Shown here: positions 21,571-31,699 of the stretch, piece by piece | How positions within the stretch are numbered: the first letter of the stretch is position 1 | Layout: each line of letters opens with the position of its first letter | Source of the DNA: Acanthosepion lycidas | Taxonomy: Eukaryota; Mollusca; Cephalopoda; Sepiida; Sepiidae | Direction of reading: 5' to 3' | DNA length: 64,000 nt | Assembly (NCBI GenBank): GCA_963932145.1 | Contig: OZ010613.1 | Location: 38,958,514-39,022,513 of the forward strand | The notes under the pieces: model-generated | Database searches by the model: none | Seen by the model: only the letters and a program-made list of their open reading frames with translations | Told to the model about the DNA's origin: nothing | Translations under genes and position numbers: made by a program

Positions 21571-21779
21571 GAATATTTTTCTTGTATCGATGGGGCATAT
21601 GTAATTCACGGTCAGCTTGGTGATGATGGAACGTCCCTAGTTTGGATTATGGGACATATTTTTTTTAACCGTAGCTTAGATGTGGCACAAGGCCGAAATT
21701 ATGAGGCAGATAGCGGACATCAAATACACTATTCAGTCGTAATTGATATAGCGAAGCAAGTTTGCTAGCCCTTATACCA

Positions 21780-21910
21780 CGTTGAAGTGACAAATTGGAT
21801 ATAATTATGTATGGCTGTAAAGAAATAAAAGATAAGAGATCTGTTTAATCTTAGAATAATCAACTTAAAATCAGGTTCAGATGATTTCAGAATATATCCC
21901 ACTATCAGCA
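21780..21910 (+). repeat. Dispersed repeat D1, fragment
   Basis: TATGGCTGTAAAGAAATAAA, TGTTTAATCTTAGAATAATC and GATTTCAGAATATATC match the right part of the copy at 24085-24410. It is followed by CATGGCCCGGCTTTGCCCG. Confidence 0.55.
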
Positions 21911-22633
21911 TGGCCCGGCTTTGCCCGTGCTTGATTCAAAAATCGTACGACTCATACAGCAATCGCTATCACATGACAAAATATTTTTGCCCTTTCTTGC
22001 CTTTAAAGGAGTGCCCTTTGCCGTACTGATGTTGCTACATGCCTTACTTCTTGCCTATCTCACACTGCGAATTTTTTCGAAGCTCTATACTAAACATTAA
22101 ATCTGTTACGAAAAAAGAACTAAACAAAATAAACACAAAACGATCAGCTTTAAAAAAGGACTCATAACTGGAAAAACCGAATGAAAAAAGAATGTTAACA
22201 ACAAATTCTTTTTCATACCCAACCCAGTTCTGCAGAATCAGAATCAACGTTGAGTTTAAGCAAGCGAATGAGCCAATTGGAGTAAAGTGCCATGTAGATT
22301 TAAATTTTTCCCACTTGTGACAAATGCAGCTATCGATTTTTTTTGCATGCTAGCATGCTAGTTAACATTCGTGTCAGTCAGCTGTTGGCTCTCACGCTGG
22401 CCAATAGAATCTTCCTGCCTATTCATGGCAGCCAGATATAGGCTCTCACTCTGGCCAGTAGAAAATGGCCGCAAACTACATGAAAACTGCCGTAGAAGCA
22501 TGAAAAAAATCGATTATTTCCAAGATCGATGTGAGTTGGGAAATGCAAAGTCGGTCTTGGCCTTCCCCCTAACTTGGAGCATGTGCATATAAATTTTGGT
22601 GCAAACCCGTCGAAAATTGCGGCCGTGTATTCG

Positions 22634-22636
<3 letters not shown>
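21911..22636. other. Unassigned; local imperfect duplication
   Basis: GCTGTTGGCTCTCACGCTGG and TATAGGCTCTCACTCTGG (22380-22460) show a 60-bp imperfect duplication containing GCCA(A/G)TAGAA. Nothing else is recognised. Confidence 0.4.

Positions 22637-22684
<48 letters not shown>
22637..22684. repeat. (CA)n microsatellite
   Basis: About 24 CA repeats. An ORF of cysteine-valine dipeptides opposite it is an artefact. Confidence 0.95.
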
Positions 22685-22685
<1 letters not shown>

Positions 22686-22704
22686 CCTGCCTTTTATAGA
22701 TAGA

Positions 22705-22970
22705 GATTCTAGTAAATGTTAATGTTGTTTGTATGCAAAAGGAACGTCGTCATCAATTCACACTCAGGATATAATTTCCCTTGGACAGGTGTGAAGGAGC
22801 AAAGACAACAGTAAATATAAATACAAAAATCATCGGATATTGCAATAAATAACAGCTTACTCCAGTCAGAAAAAAAATGATGACTACTGATATAATCGTG
22901 CATGGCTTTAAAGAGAATAGCAGACCCAATCTTACTAATATTATGATTTGCGCATGTATACGCAAAGAAA
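22705..22970 (+). repeat. Dispersed repeat D1
   Basis: GTAAATGTTAATGTTGTTTG, AGGATATAATTTCCCTTGG, AAATCATCGGATATTGCAAT and TCGTGCATGGCTTTAAAGAG run parallel to 24085-24330. The family is at least 300 bp long and has no visible ORF. Confidence 0.65.
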
Positions 22971-22974
22971 TGTG

Positions 22975-23545
22975 CCTCGAACATATATATTATATATGTA
23001 TATAATATTATATGGACTATACTATTGGGTTGGTGCAAAAATAATGACGTAATAATGTCGTTTTTTGACGTAACGTCAAAAAACGACATTATTACGTCAT
23101 TATTTTTGCACCAACCTAATACATCTACTACATATATATTATATATGTATATAATATTATATAGACTATACCACATCTACTACAGATATATTATATATGT
23201 ATACAACATTATATAGACTATACCACATCTACATATATATTATATATGCATATAACATTATATTCACTATACTACATCTACTACATATATATTATATATG
23301 TATATAACATTATATAGACTACACCACATTTACTACATATATATTATATATGTATATAACATTGGATAGACTATAACACATCTACTCCATATATATTATA
23401 TATGTACACAACATTAGGTAGACTATACCACATCTACTACATATATATTATATATGTATATAGCATTATATAGACTATACCACATCTACTACATATATAT
23501 TATATATGCATATAACATTATATTCACTATACTACATCTACAATA
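22975..23545. repeat. 52-bp AT-rich tandem array
   Basis: CATCTACTACATATATATTA recurs every 52 bp (23122, 23174, 23226, 23275, 23327, 23379, 23431, 23483, 23535). Each unit contains palindromic TATATATTATATATGTATAT. A palindromic MITE sits in the second unit. Confidence 0.9.
23024..23123. mobile_element. MADE1-like palindromic mariner MITE
   Basis: GGTTGGTGCAAAAATAATGA at one end and its inverse at the other. The interior is also self-complementary around GACGTAACGTC, so the roughly 100-bp unit is one hairpin. The terminus matches the start of mariner TIRs of the Hsmar1/MADE1 type. Other copies: 31870 and 50041. Confidence 0.85.
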
Positions 23546-23864
23546 ATTCATGCAACTTTATAAACTGGCGCTACAGAATCACAAACAAATAACTATACCA
23601 AATAACATCATTTGAACGCTTCAAACAGCAGCAACAACAAAAATGGGAAGCACGTAACTAAAAAGGAAAATAATCATACAATGTATGTGTTAACTTTCCA
23701 TGCGACTACAAGCAAAATGTTGCGAAGGAAAGCCTCTATGAATATTAGGAAGAAATATTACAATGGGAGTGACTTGATAGGCGTACTTTCATAAGATCAT
23801 AAAATTTCACACAGCTACAAATAAAAAGTTAGGAAGGAAGAAAGAAACGCCTTTATCCACTGTA
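23546..23864. other. No recognised feature
   Basis: AT-rich spacer; the 60-codon ORF at 23612-23794 is not recognised. Confidence 0.35.
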
Positions 23865-23865
23865 A

Positions 23866-24020
23866 AGTTCGACATTCCAACCAAATGATGAAGGCCGGAG
23901 GGTACAACGGCCGAAACGTTGTGATAAATATGGCAACAAAGGTGAGGACGATAGTCCGAATAATGTAAATAGTGTACATTATATCTCATCTAAGAAATAT
24001 AGACAGATACTAGACTAAAA
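23866..24020 (+). repeat. Hammerhead-like repeat family, single copy
   Basis: AAGTTCGACATTCCAACC, then ATGATGA-AGGCC-GGAGGGTACAAC-GGCC-GAAACGTTGTG and CGATAGTCCGAATAATG. The core is complete except that the first base of CUGANGA is A. Confidence 0.7.
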
Positions 24021-24084
24021 TGTTAGATGGAAAATACAACTCAATATCCAATCAGGCTCAGATGTTTTTAACTCTTTTTAGGGC

Positions 24085-24410
24085 CAAGCAAGAAGGCAAA
24101 TGTTAATGTTGTTTATATGCAACGGGTACGTTGTCTTAGAGGTAACACCATTTCGCACTTAGGATATAATTTCTCTTGGACAAGTCTGAGTGAGAAAAGG
24201 CAATAGAGTTTAAATATAAATACGTAAATCATCAGATATTGCAATGGATATCATCTTACGCAAGTCAGCAAAATAAAAAAAAAGTATGATAGCTGCTGAT
24301 AAAATCATGCACGGCTGTAAAGAGATAAAGGACCCCAATCTATTTAATCTTGAATTAATCAATGTCCAATCAGGTTCAGAGGATTTCAGAATATATCTCA
24401 TTCTAGAGCA
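24085..24410 (+). repeat. Dispersed repeat D1, fullest copy
   Basis: AAATGTTAATGTTGTTTATA, TTTCTCTTGGACAAGTCTGA, ATCATGCACGGCTGTAAAG and AATCAGGTTCAGAGGATTTC combine the parts seen at 21780 and 22705. The family is unnamed here. Confidence 0.65.
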
Positions 24411-24589
24411 ATGCAAAAAGTGTTGTCCTGTCTGCCGAAAAAGGAAATAAGAATCAAGGTCCGGTCTACTTTATTAGGCCTCGAAACATGATAATTGTTC
24501 GCGCTACCCTACTAGTTTAGACTAATACTTAACTTACATACTTCAATAACAACAGCGCTACTTACATTCGGTCAGTTAATTGCCATACG

Positions 24590-24717
24590 TGATACACGGT
24601 CGGGCGTTCATCTCTCTTTCGATTCATGACTGACGCGGCAAAAGCCGAGTTCGAATTCCAGTCGGGTCGCTACTTCCATTTACACGTGGATACCATTGGG
24701 AAAGCTTTGGGTTTAAT
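24590..24717 (+). mobile_element. tRNA-headed SINE scrap
   Basis: GACTGACGCGGCAAAAGCCG joins a SINE tail directly to a B box GAGTTCGAATTCC and the body GGATACCATTGGGAAAG. It is a rearranged or recombinant copy. Confidence 0.5.
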
Positions 24718-24935
24718 AGGTGGTGTAATGATAACGGCTTAAAATTGTTAATCGGAGAGCCGAGTTCCAATTCCTGTTGTCTATATTCACTTATGCGCAA
24801 ATACCCTGGAGGAAAAGTCTTCTCCCCCAGCTATGGGTTAATTAGTAAGACTTGTATCACTAAACCATTATTATCTCAAAAGAAGATTCTTGTGAACTAA
24901 AAATATTTTCTGGCCTGAAAAACATTAATTTTCGA
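24718..24935 (+). mobile_element. tRNA-headed SINE, long-tail family
   Basis: GGTGGTGTAATGATAACGGC, GGAGAGCCGAGTTCCAATTC, CAGCTATGGGTTAATTAGTA and the tail AAAATATTTTCTGGCCTG. It lacks the 5S head that fronts the same family at 56696 and 62085. Confidence 0.75.
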
Positions 24936-25082
24936 ATACCATAACTCAGTTCAAAAACTTCTGGTAATTGAAACCGAAAATTATTCCGCCTACCTAAATA
25001 AAAGGATCCCTAATTATAAAATCCAAGAACTTGAAAATGGACCAAATGTGTTCCAAAATTCTTACCGTATTATTCTTGCTGT

Positions 25083-25380
25083 ATATGGCTTTGCCTTGTC
25101 ATGGATGAAAACATTTTCTAATGATGGGCGTCTGGCGCTTTTTGACCAAAACATTTAAGGACATGTTGCAGCTGCTGGATGTATAAATGTGCATTTAAGG
25201 TTTCATTGCCTGTTAAGAACTCTAAATGAAAAAATAGGCCGATGATCGCACCACACCCTTAACATCGCCTTTCTTCTATGAAGCTCGGCATTTGGGGTCG
25301 GTGTCGAAGATTTATCCTTGTCAACGCTTTTTGTGTTGGACATTGTCGTATGTAACCCAATTTCATCACCTGTCATGATA
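25083..25380 (-). pseudogene. mariner transposase fragment
   Basis: The minus strand reads TGDEIGLHTTMSNTKSVDK, NAELHRRKAMLRVWCDHRPI and, after a slip, LNAHLYIQQLQHVLKCFGQK ending in MTRQSHI. The first block is the TGDEKW segment around the first catalytic Asp. AxLHxxKxMLxVWWD and HDNARPH-like parts follow in mariner order. A frameshift and a stop break it, and no terminal repeats were found. Confidence 0.75.
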
Positions 25381-25489
25381 TGTTTAAGGAACAGTTAGAT
25401 GCATATCAGTACCCAGGATCGTGAATCCCGTTAACCCCTTAGGGTCTTAGGAGCACTACATCTACTTTAACTATAGTAGGTGTGGGGCT

Positions 25490-25930
25490 TCATGGGCAAG
25501 ACAGACTGACGGAGCCCAATTCTCTCCAGGTTGGTTTGAATTCAGATTTTTCCTTCTCTAAGAAGGTTAAGTTAGACCATTTGCCAGCCAAGGCTATATG
25601 TCCCCATTTGTCCTGATATTTACCCATACTTAGAGCCAAACACTTTCCAAAACCGAAATTGCACCAACGGAAGATTATGGTAATTGTCTGGTGGTTCACC
25701 ATTGGTTTTATCCTTTATAATTTTCTGGAACTGAACCAGGACATCACAGCCGTAGTTTGCTGACAGCGACTTGATGAAATGCAACCGGCACTGGTTAATT
25801 CTATTTAATGGGAAAGCTCGACCACATGTTGTCAAGATAACAGAAGCCCAACAACTTAGAATTCGAGACTTTGTCACATGCACCATATTTCCTTGATCAA
25901 CTGTCTGCGTCTCTCTAAGCATTTTCACAA
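25490..25930 (-). other. Unrecognised coding-like fragment
   Basis: Two overlapping minus ORFs (25620-25928, 25490-25702) join through one frame slip into roughly 140 codons without a stop. The text includes INQCRLHFIKSLSANYGCDV, then FGKCLALSMGKYQDKWGHIA and LTFLEKEKSEFKPTWRELGS. Composition is protein-like and differs from the repeats around it. I do not recognise the family. It may be an exon, a processed fragment or part of an unfamiliar transposon. Confidence 0.3.
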
Positions 25931-25959
25931 TTCTTTAAAACCAAATGATATTGTGTGGC

Positions 25960-26292
25960 GAAGGACTTGCAGAAACTGAATTCAAAGATTTCTTGGCATT
26001 CAAAACTTTAAAGTTTTATCTTAAAGACATAAATAACCTTGTAATTTGCTGATAGAAATATATATATATGTTCAGTATTCCTATTTTGACTGATTTAGAC
26101 ACTGTTTAAATACATTAATCATATATATAAAGTACAGTGTAGGTGAATTTGTGCGTGTGTGTGTCCAAGAAACTTCGCTCCCACTGGTCCGATTTCAATG
26201 ATTCATAGTTCATTCAAATGTCCTAAAAAAGTTAAGGGCAGAGAAAGATTTTCGTTGAGCTTAGATTTAGGGTTGCCGGCTTATGCGAGGTG

Positions 26293-26295
<3 letters not shown>
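25960..26295 (+). repeat. Dispersed repeat D2
   Basis: GACATAAATAACCTTGTAAT, AGTATTCCTATTTTGACTGA, CTTCGCTCCCACTGGTCCG and GAAAGATTTTCGTTGAGCTT parallel 27110-27330 in the same orientation. The family is unnamed. Confidence 0.5.

Positions 26296-26360
<65 letters not shown>
26296..26360. repeat. (TA)n microsatellite
   Basis: About 32 AT repeats directly abutting the foldback element. Confidence 0.95.
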
Positions 26361-26365
<5 letters not shown>

Positions 26366-26641
26366 TTTAAAAATATGATTCCAGCGCTACATAAGAGTTC
26401 TCCTGTTTCAAAACAAGAGCCGAAAACTTCAATATAATTATTTGAATTAAATTGAATTAAAGTACCAAGCTCTGTTCCATCTTCAAGCGAAATTTTTTTG
26501 GGGAATTCGCTTGAAGATGAAACAGAGCTTGGTACTTTGATTCAATTTAATTCAAAATAATTATATTGAAGTTTTCGGCTCTTGTTTTGAAACATGAGAG
26601 CTCTTATGTAGCGATTGAATCATATTTTTAAATAAATAATT
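26361..26641. mobile_element. Foldback element with ~130-bp arms
   Basis: The left arm, AATTATTTAAAAATATGATT to CATCTTCAAGCGAA, is repeated inverted from TTCGCTTGAAGATG to AATCATATTTTTAAATAAAT. Mismatches are few and the loop is about 15 bp near 26500. The stem contains AAAACAAGAGCCGAAAACTT and GTACCAAGCTCTGTTCC. It has no coding capacity. Confidence 0.9.
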
Positions 26642-26756
26642 GTATTTAGGCTCTACTTTTTGTATCGAGCACTGTTTTTTAAAAATAATAACAAAAATAC
26701 TAAAGAACTTTGGATTATTTACCTAACGAGTTCTTTCCTATTTTCTATATATTTTC

Positions 26757-26790
26757 ACACACACACACACACACACGCACACACACACAC

Positions 26791-26844
<54 letters not shown>

Positions 26845-26851
26845 ATGCGTG
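26757..26851. repeat. Symmetric (CA)n(TA)n(TG)n tract
   Basis: CA repeats, then TACATACATA, then TA repeats, then TG repeats. The ends are mutually complementary, so the whole tract is one imperfect palindrome as well as alternating purine-pyrimidine. Confidence 0.9.
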
Positions 26852-26924
26852 TGTCTTATGCTAGCCATTATCGTTGCTTTCAGGATTCAAGGGCAGTAAC
26901 TCTTATTTTTCTAACTGGCGGCAT

Positions 26925-27070
26925 TTAAGCTAGCTCCTGTGGAGGACTCTTGGTTTGGCCATCATGACAATAGCGAGGAAGAAGTAGATGCGATAAACGA
27001 CTGAAGAACTCAAAATTGATCGCTGCATTTAACTACTGAATTAATGTTTAAGCTTACCTTTTAAAAGCTC
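26925..27070 (+). repeat. Dispersed repeat D3, plus copy
   Basis: GGCATTTAAGCTAGCTCCTG, CATCATGACAATAGCGAGG, GATCGCTGCATTTAACTAC and ACCTTTTAAAAGCTCAACG. The inverse is found at 29080-29235, and a left-end scrap near 27878. Confidence 0.6.
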
Positions 27071-27109
27071 AACGATAATTCTTTTGCTGCCATAATTTAA
27101 AGATTATTT

Positions 27110-27340
27110 CAGGCACTAAGTTAGGCGCAGGGAACGATTTTTGTTGAGCTCAGATTCATATTTGGAATAAAGGTTGATTCCAAAATATCGTAAAGGTATA
27201 AATAACCCTGCAACACGATGGCAGAAATGTACAGATGCTTAGGTTTCCTAGTTTGGCTGATTTAAATAAATTAAAGAAATAAACGGCAAAGTCCCTCTGT
27301 CCATTCGTCTGAAATCCATCTAACTCGGGCTCCACTTGCT
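27110..27340 (+). repeat. Dispersed repeat D2, second copy
   Basis: GGGAACGATTTTTGTTGAGC, AAATAACCCTGCAACACGA and GTCCCTCTGTCCATTCGTC match the family at 25960, with the parts in a different order. Confidence 0.45.
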
Positions 27341-28075
27341 GTACATAGACATTTGGGATTTGTGTCCGGATGAGGAGGGAACAGTTAAAATAGAAATTTT
27401 AAAATAACTGAAAAAATTAGTGATTTTAAAAGTTTTTAATTGATACTGAGTTTAAAGTAACACAAACACTTTTGAATTAAAAGAAAAATTGTTTAAAATT
27501 CAGTTCAAAATATCTCCAAAACTTTGAGAATTGAGGAAATCAATTTGATTTCTTCAAAATGCCAATGAATCAGAGTTAAAGTAAAAGGTTTTGTGACGTA
27601 AGGTTTTGAAGTTCCGCAGAGTTTGTGATTTGAAGAACACAATTTTAGGCCTGAATTGGAATTTCGGTGTAAATCGGAGTTTCGGCGTAAATCGGAGTTT
27701 CGGTCCAACTCGGTCTTTTCACCAGAATTGGACTTATCGCCCGAATCAGATTTAAAGTAAGGTTTTGATGATCTATGGAGTGAATTGGGGGAATTCAAAT
27801 TTGTTTTTTTCAAAATTATTATTGCTGATTTCAAAGCTGGATCAGAGGTTCCTTTAGATTTGGGCCTGAGGCCTAATTAGCCCCCCGCAGGAGCTAGCTT
27901 AAATGTGGCTTTTAAGCTAGTTCTGAAATAAATGTTGATTCTAAAATCGGATAAAAATAAAATATGGAATCGTCACTGTTACATTTGTTGCTGTAAGGCT
28001 TAAATAATACCTTGTCGTAATAAGTATATCTAACACTTGCTTTTTATTTATTGAGCAACCATTTGGTAACTTGAA
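27341..28075. other. Unassigned; short repeat of GGAGTTTCGG words
   Basis: 27655-27725 repeats GTAAATCGGAGTTTCGG about three times, giving the RNSDLHRNSD-like minus ORF at 27505-27834. A scrap of repeat D3 (CAGGAGCTAGCTTAAATGTG) lies at 27890. Otherwise nothing. Confidence 0.4.
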
Positions 28076-28077
28076 GC

Positions 28078-28505
28078 ATATCGTCGTAGTGTAATGGTAA
28101 ACAAGCTTGTTTCGCTAAAAGCAAAACGACTGAGTAGTGAGTTCGATCCTCACTGGGTGTTCTGTACTTTCGGTCTTGTGATACATCTAAGCTATGTCTA
28201 GAAGCTTGGATGAGTACCTCGACGTGCTGTAATGGTTAACGAGCTTGTTCCGCTGGATCAATTAAAACAATAGTGAATCCGATCTCCACTGGGTGACCAT
28301 TATTTCCGGCCTTGTGCCATATCAATGCTACGTTGAGAAAATCTCTATTTTGCGGCTTGAGGCACTTCGAGATAGTGTAGTGGTTAGCAAGCTTGTCTCG
28401 TTAGACAATTTACGACTGAGTAGTGAGTTCGATCCACACTAGATCCCCTATATATTCGGCCTTGTGTCGCATCTAATCTACATTTAGAAAATCACCATTT
28501 TGTGA
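28078..28505 (+). mobile_element. Three tRNA-headed SINEs in tandem
   Basis: Units start near 28083, 28215 and 28367. Each has an A box (GTAGTGTAATGGTAAACAAG type), a B box (GTGAGTTCGATCCTCACTGG in the first) and a core TTCGGTCTTGTGATACATCT. The end is GAAAATC-CATTTTG. The core is the complement of the GTGGCACAAGGCCGAAAT motif. The even spacing points to tandem duplication rather than three insertions. Confidence 0.8.
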
Positions 28506-28770
28506 CCTTCTCTATGCGAGTAGTTCTCGTATTGCTCCATTTGCGATCCCCCCGGAAATCTCCTCCATTTTGGACTGTCATTTTTGCCATCATAATTATG
28601 ACTTCTACATATGACTGAATTTACTCACCTGGCTAAAATTAATCTCTGGAGAATTCAACCTCTTCACCTGGCGCCAAGTTCTTCACCATTAATAATCACT
28701 GAACGACACGGATAAAAAGGGAACTCGGCTTCTTATTTTTATAACTGTTTCTTATTTTCAATATTTATAG

Positions 28771-28813
<43 letters not shown>

Positions 28814-29070
28814 GTAAATGTTCTGTTTAGTAGGTACCCGTATTTGACTAGACCTCCATTATTTAGAGAATAGTTTTAAAAAACAAGTATGACTACATGT
28901 AACCACTAAATATAGCTTTTACAGTAATGTATATGTCAGTATGTCACACTTTTTCAATTAAAGGGACGCAACTCTCAATAGCTCATCTTATTCTATATAA
29001 TGAATGTCAATGTCAGTGTGTCTGTGTGTCACGCTTTTTCAATTAAAGGTATACCTCCCTCAATAGCTCA
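28506..29070. other. Unassigned, with an (ATT)n microsatellite
   Basis: 28771-28814 is an ATT triplet run. CTTTTTCAATTAAAGG occurs twice (28948, 29033), each after GTCAGT-TGTC-like text, giving an imperfect 80-bp duplication. Confidence 0.5.
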
Positions 29071-29074
29071 TCTC

Positions 29075-29240
29075 CTTCTTCGTTGAACTTTTAAAAGGTA
29101 AGCTTAAATATTAATGGAGTACTTAAATGCAGCGATCAATTTTGAGTTCTTCTGTAGTTTATTGTAGCCTATCACATCTACTTCTCGCTACCTATTGTGA
29201 TGAAGGCCCAAGCAAGATCCCTCCGCGGGAGCGAGCTTAA
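29075..29240 (-). repeat. Dispersed repeat D3, minus copy
   Basis: CTTTTAAAAGGTAAGCTTAA, GCAGCGATCAATTTTGAG and CCGCGGGAGCGAGCTTAAAT are the inverse of 26925-27070. Confidence 0.6.
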
Positions 29241-29349
29241 ATACTAGTAAGAAATATCGGATTAAAAAAATCCGTTGACTGTTCATATGTATGATGACAC
29301 TTTAATTGAGTATGCGATTTAGCAGGTATAGCTTTCATGTGGAACGAGG

Positions 29350-29455
29350 TTGAAAGTCTAGAGCATCCAGTGAGAATCGAACTCTCTACTCAGTCGTAAT
29401 TGATCAATCAGAACAAGCATGTTAACACCACGACGAAGTACCCAAAATTGAGTAT
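29350..29455 (-). mobile_element. Short tRNA-headed SINE (reversed)
   Basis: CCAGTGAGAATCGAACTCTC is a reversed B box, and CAAGCATGTTAACACCACGA is the reversed A-box side. It faces the plus copy at 29480. Confidence 0.65.
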
Positions 29456-29479
29456 TCGTCATTCTAACATTAATATATC

Positions 29480-29605
29480 AGTTGGGCACTTCGGCGTGAT
29501 TAGCAAGCTGGTGTCGCCAAAACAACTGCGACTAAGTCGTACGTCCGATCCTCACCGGGTGCCCCATACTTTCGTCCTTATTACACCATTAATATATAAG
29601 TTAGA
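29480..29605 (+). mobile_element. Short tRNA-headed SINE
   Basis: GGGCACTTCGGCGTGATTAG, a B box GTCCGATCCTCACCGGG and GCCCCATACTTTCGTCCTTA. Confidence 0.65.
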
Positions 29606-29744
29606 GAGTCCCACAAGCGAGAAGTGTGAGAAAAGAAACTGCTAGCATAGGACTTACGGTTACATCTAGCCGACTCAACTGTATATTGATGAAACCTTGT
29701 TGCTAATCTAGTACCGCATTAGTACATCATAAGGGTTCTAGGAA

Positions 29745-30945
29745 CATTCGCCGTAAACATTTTTTTCCGTAGGAAAACTCGCCTCAGGAATTTTCGCTTT
29801 AGAAAACTCGCCTCAGGAATTTTCCCCTTAGAAAACTCGCCTCAGGAATTTTCGCCTTAGAAAACTCGCCTCATGAATTTTCCCCTTAGAAAACTCGCCT
29901 CATGAATTTTCGCTTTAGAAAACTCGCCTCAGGAATTTTCGCCTTAGAAAACTCGCCTCAGGAATTTTCGCTTTAGAAAACTCGCCTCAGGAATTTTCCC
30001 CTTAGAAAACTCGCCTCAGGAATTTTCGCCTTAGAAAACTCGCCTCAGGAATTTTCGCTTTAGAAAACTCGCCTCAGGAATTTTCCCCTTAGAAAACTCG
30101 CCTCAGGAATTTTCGCCTTAGAAAACTCGCCTCATGAATTTTCCCCTTAGAAAACTCGCCTCATGAATTTTCGCTTTAGAAAACTCGCCTCAGGAATTTT
30201 CGCCTTAGAAAACTCGCCTCATGAATTTTCGCTTTAGAAAACTCGCCTCAGGAATTTTCGCTTTAGAAAACTCGCCTCGGGAATTTTCCCCTTAGAAAAC
30301 TCGCCTCAGGAATTTTCGCCTTAGAAAACTCGCCTCAGGAATTTTCGTCGTAAGGATTTTTGCTGTAAGACAATTTCACTTCATTTTTTAAAAAAAAATA
30401 TGCGAAATAACTTGTTATCAAGTATATCTGACTCACACTGTTGTTACTTCGATTTAATCATTTTATTAAGCGAAGTTATACTAACATGCACCTAAATTTG
30501 TGGAAACCGATTGCTTATTTTAAAAAAGGAAGTGACATTAGCAAAAAAAAAGGAAAAAAATGTGTCTTAGATCGAGGAGATGCAGTACAAATGAAGAAAA
30601 TATATATTGATATCAATGCAACACTTCAGCGGAAAATGCTTCATTACAGTTCAACGGAAGAACACATTATTTACAAACATTGAAATTTGCAAACATTTTA
30701 AATTATTTCTTTGTTAATTTGATATATATTTAGTCTTTTTTTAAATAAATGTTTACTTTTTAATTTCATTTATTATGTTTCACCATGTAAAAAAGACATC
30801 CATATATACTTGATAACAAGGTACTAGGCATATTAAATTGAATATTACTCCAAAAGAGAGTAAAAGGCAAAAATCCTATAAGGCGAAGTTTCCTACGGCG
30901 AGTTTTCCTATGGCAAAAACTTTTACGGCGAATGTTCCGGATGCG
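29745..30945. mobile_element. TIR-bounded non-autonomous element with internal array
   Basis: The left end GGAACATTCGCCGTAAA, followed by GTAGGAAAACTCGCC, returns inverted on the right at 30870-30942 (GGCGAGTTTTCC, then TTTACGGCGAATGTTCC). The terminal match is 17 bp and sub-terminal similarity continues. Between lie the 29-bp array and an AT-rich block with an 80-codon ORF (30441-30683) that I do not recognise. No transposase motif is visible. Confidence 0.7.
29770..30355. repeat. 29-bp minisatellite
   Basis: AAAACTCGCCTCAGGAATTT recurs every 29 bp, about 20 times. Variants CGCTTT, CCCCTT and CGCCTT, and CAGGAAT versus CATGAAT, alternate in blocks, which indicates higher-order duplication. 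The unit is derived from the sub-terminal GGAAAACTCGCC of the enclosing element. Confidence 0.9.
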
Positions 30946-30974
30946 CTTCATAAAGTCTAGGTACTATAGCGAAG

Positions 30975-31640
30975 AGTTAATCCGAACAATTACCATCAAA
31001 GTATTTAAAGAAAAGGCATAGGGAAGCCACTTTACAGCGATGGGAAACTGACTGAAGACGAGATCCCAGAACAGGACCAATAATATTGCTGATTCTTCTT
31101 TGGATTTCATCAAGAATTTCTAAATATATCGCCGGAGCACCGGGCCATATGTGGCAGCAATATTCAAAACATGGAAGAATGGAAGTCTTATAAATTTCTG
31201 ACAGATTCTGGAGAAAACAAACGTCTCGCACCATAACTTTCTGGGCAGCAGCCCTAGAAATTAATTCAAGATAATCTTTCCACTTCATCTCAGCCGAGAA
31301 GGTTAGCCTGAGAAGGCCCAAAGAGTTACTCTCCTGCTGATAGGAGGCAGAATGGAATCTGTCAGTTGATTAATAGAGAGAAGTTTCATTTTGGAGCCGT
31401 TAAAATTTACACGCCATTCCTTGTCCCAGTTACCAACAGACTGAACGCCATTTTTGAAATCAGCTGCCAATTTGACGTTGTCGAACTGATCAGACTTCCC
31501 ATCGAGACAGGAGTAAATACTTGTGCCATCAGCATAGATACCATGTAAAGAACTGATGCCATTGATGCAAATTAAGAACGAAGTAGTTCCAAGGATAGAG
31601 CCCCGAGGGGGGGGGCACCTGTATTAGTACAAAAGACTTA
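30975..31640 (-). pseudogene. L2/CR1-like LINE RT, relic
   Basis: The minus strand reads PRGSILGTTSFLICINGISS, then GIYADGTSIYSCLDGKSDQF (RT block with the catalytic YADD changed to YADG, codons near 31525-31536). Next come EWRVNFNGSKMKLLSINQ, MGLLRLTFSAEMKWKDYLEL, EIYKTSILPCFEYCCHIWPG and RCKVASLCLFFKYFDGNCSD. That is the order of RT palm, thumb and post-RT region. Two or three frame breaks remain. The Asp loss alone would abolish polymerase activity. Both ends are truncated. Confidence 0.88.
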
Positions 31641-31699
31641 GAAAACTGGCCATTATGTTTTGCGGGAATGTTATCCAGGTTTCACAAGAGTAAAGAGGG

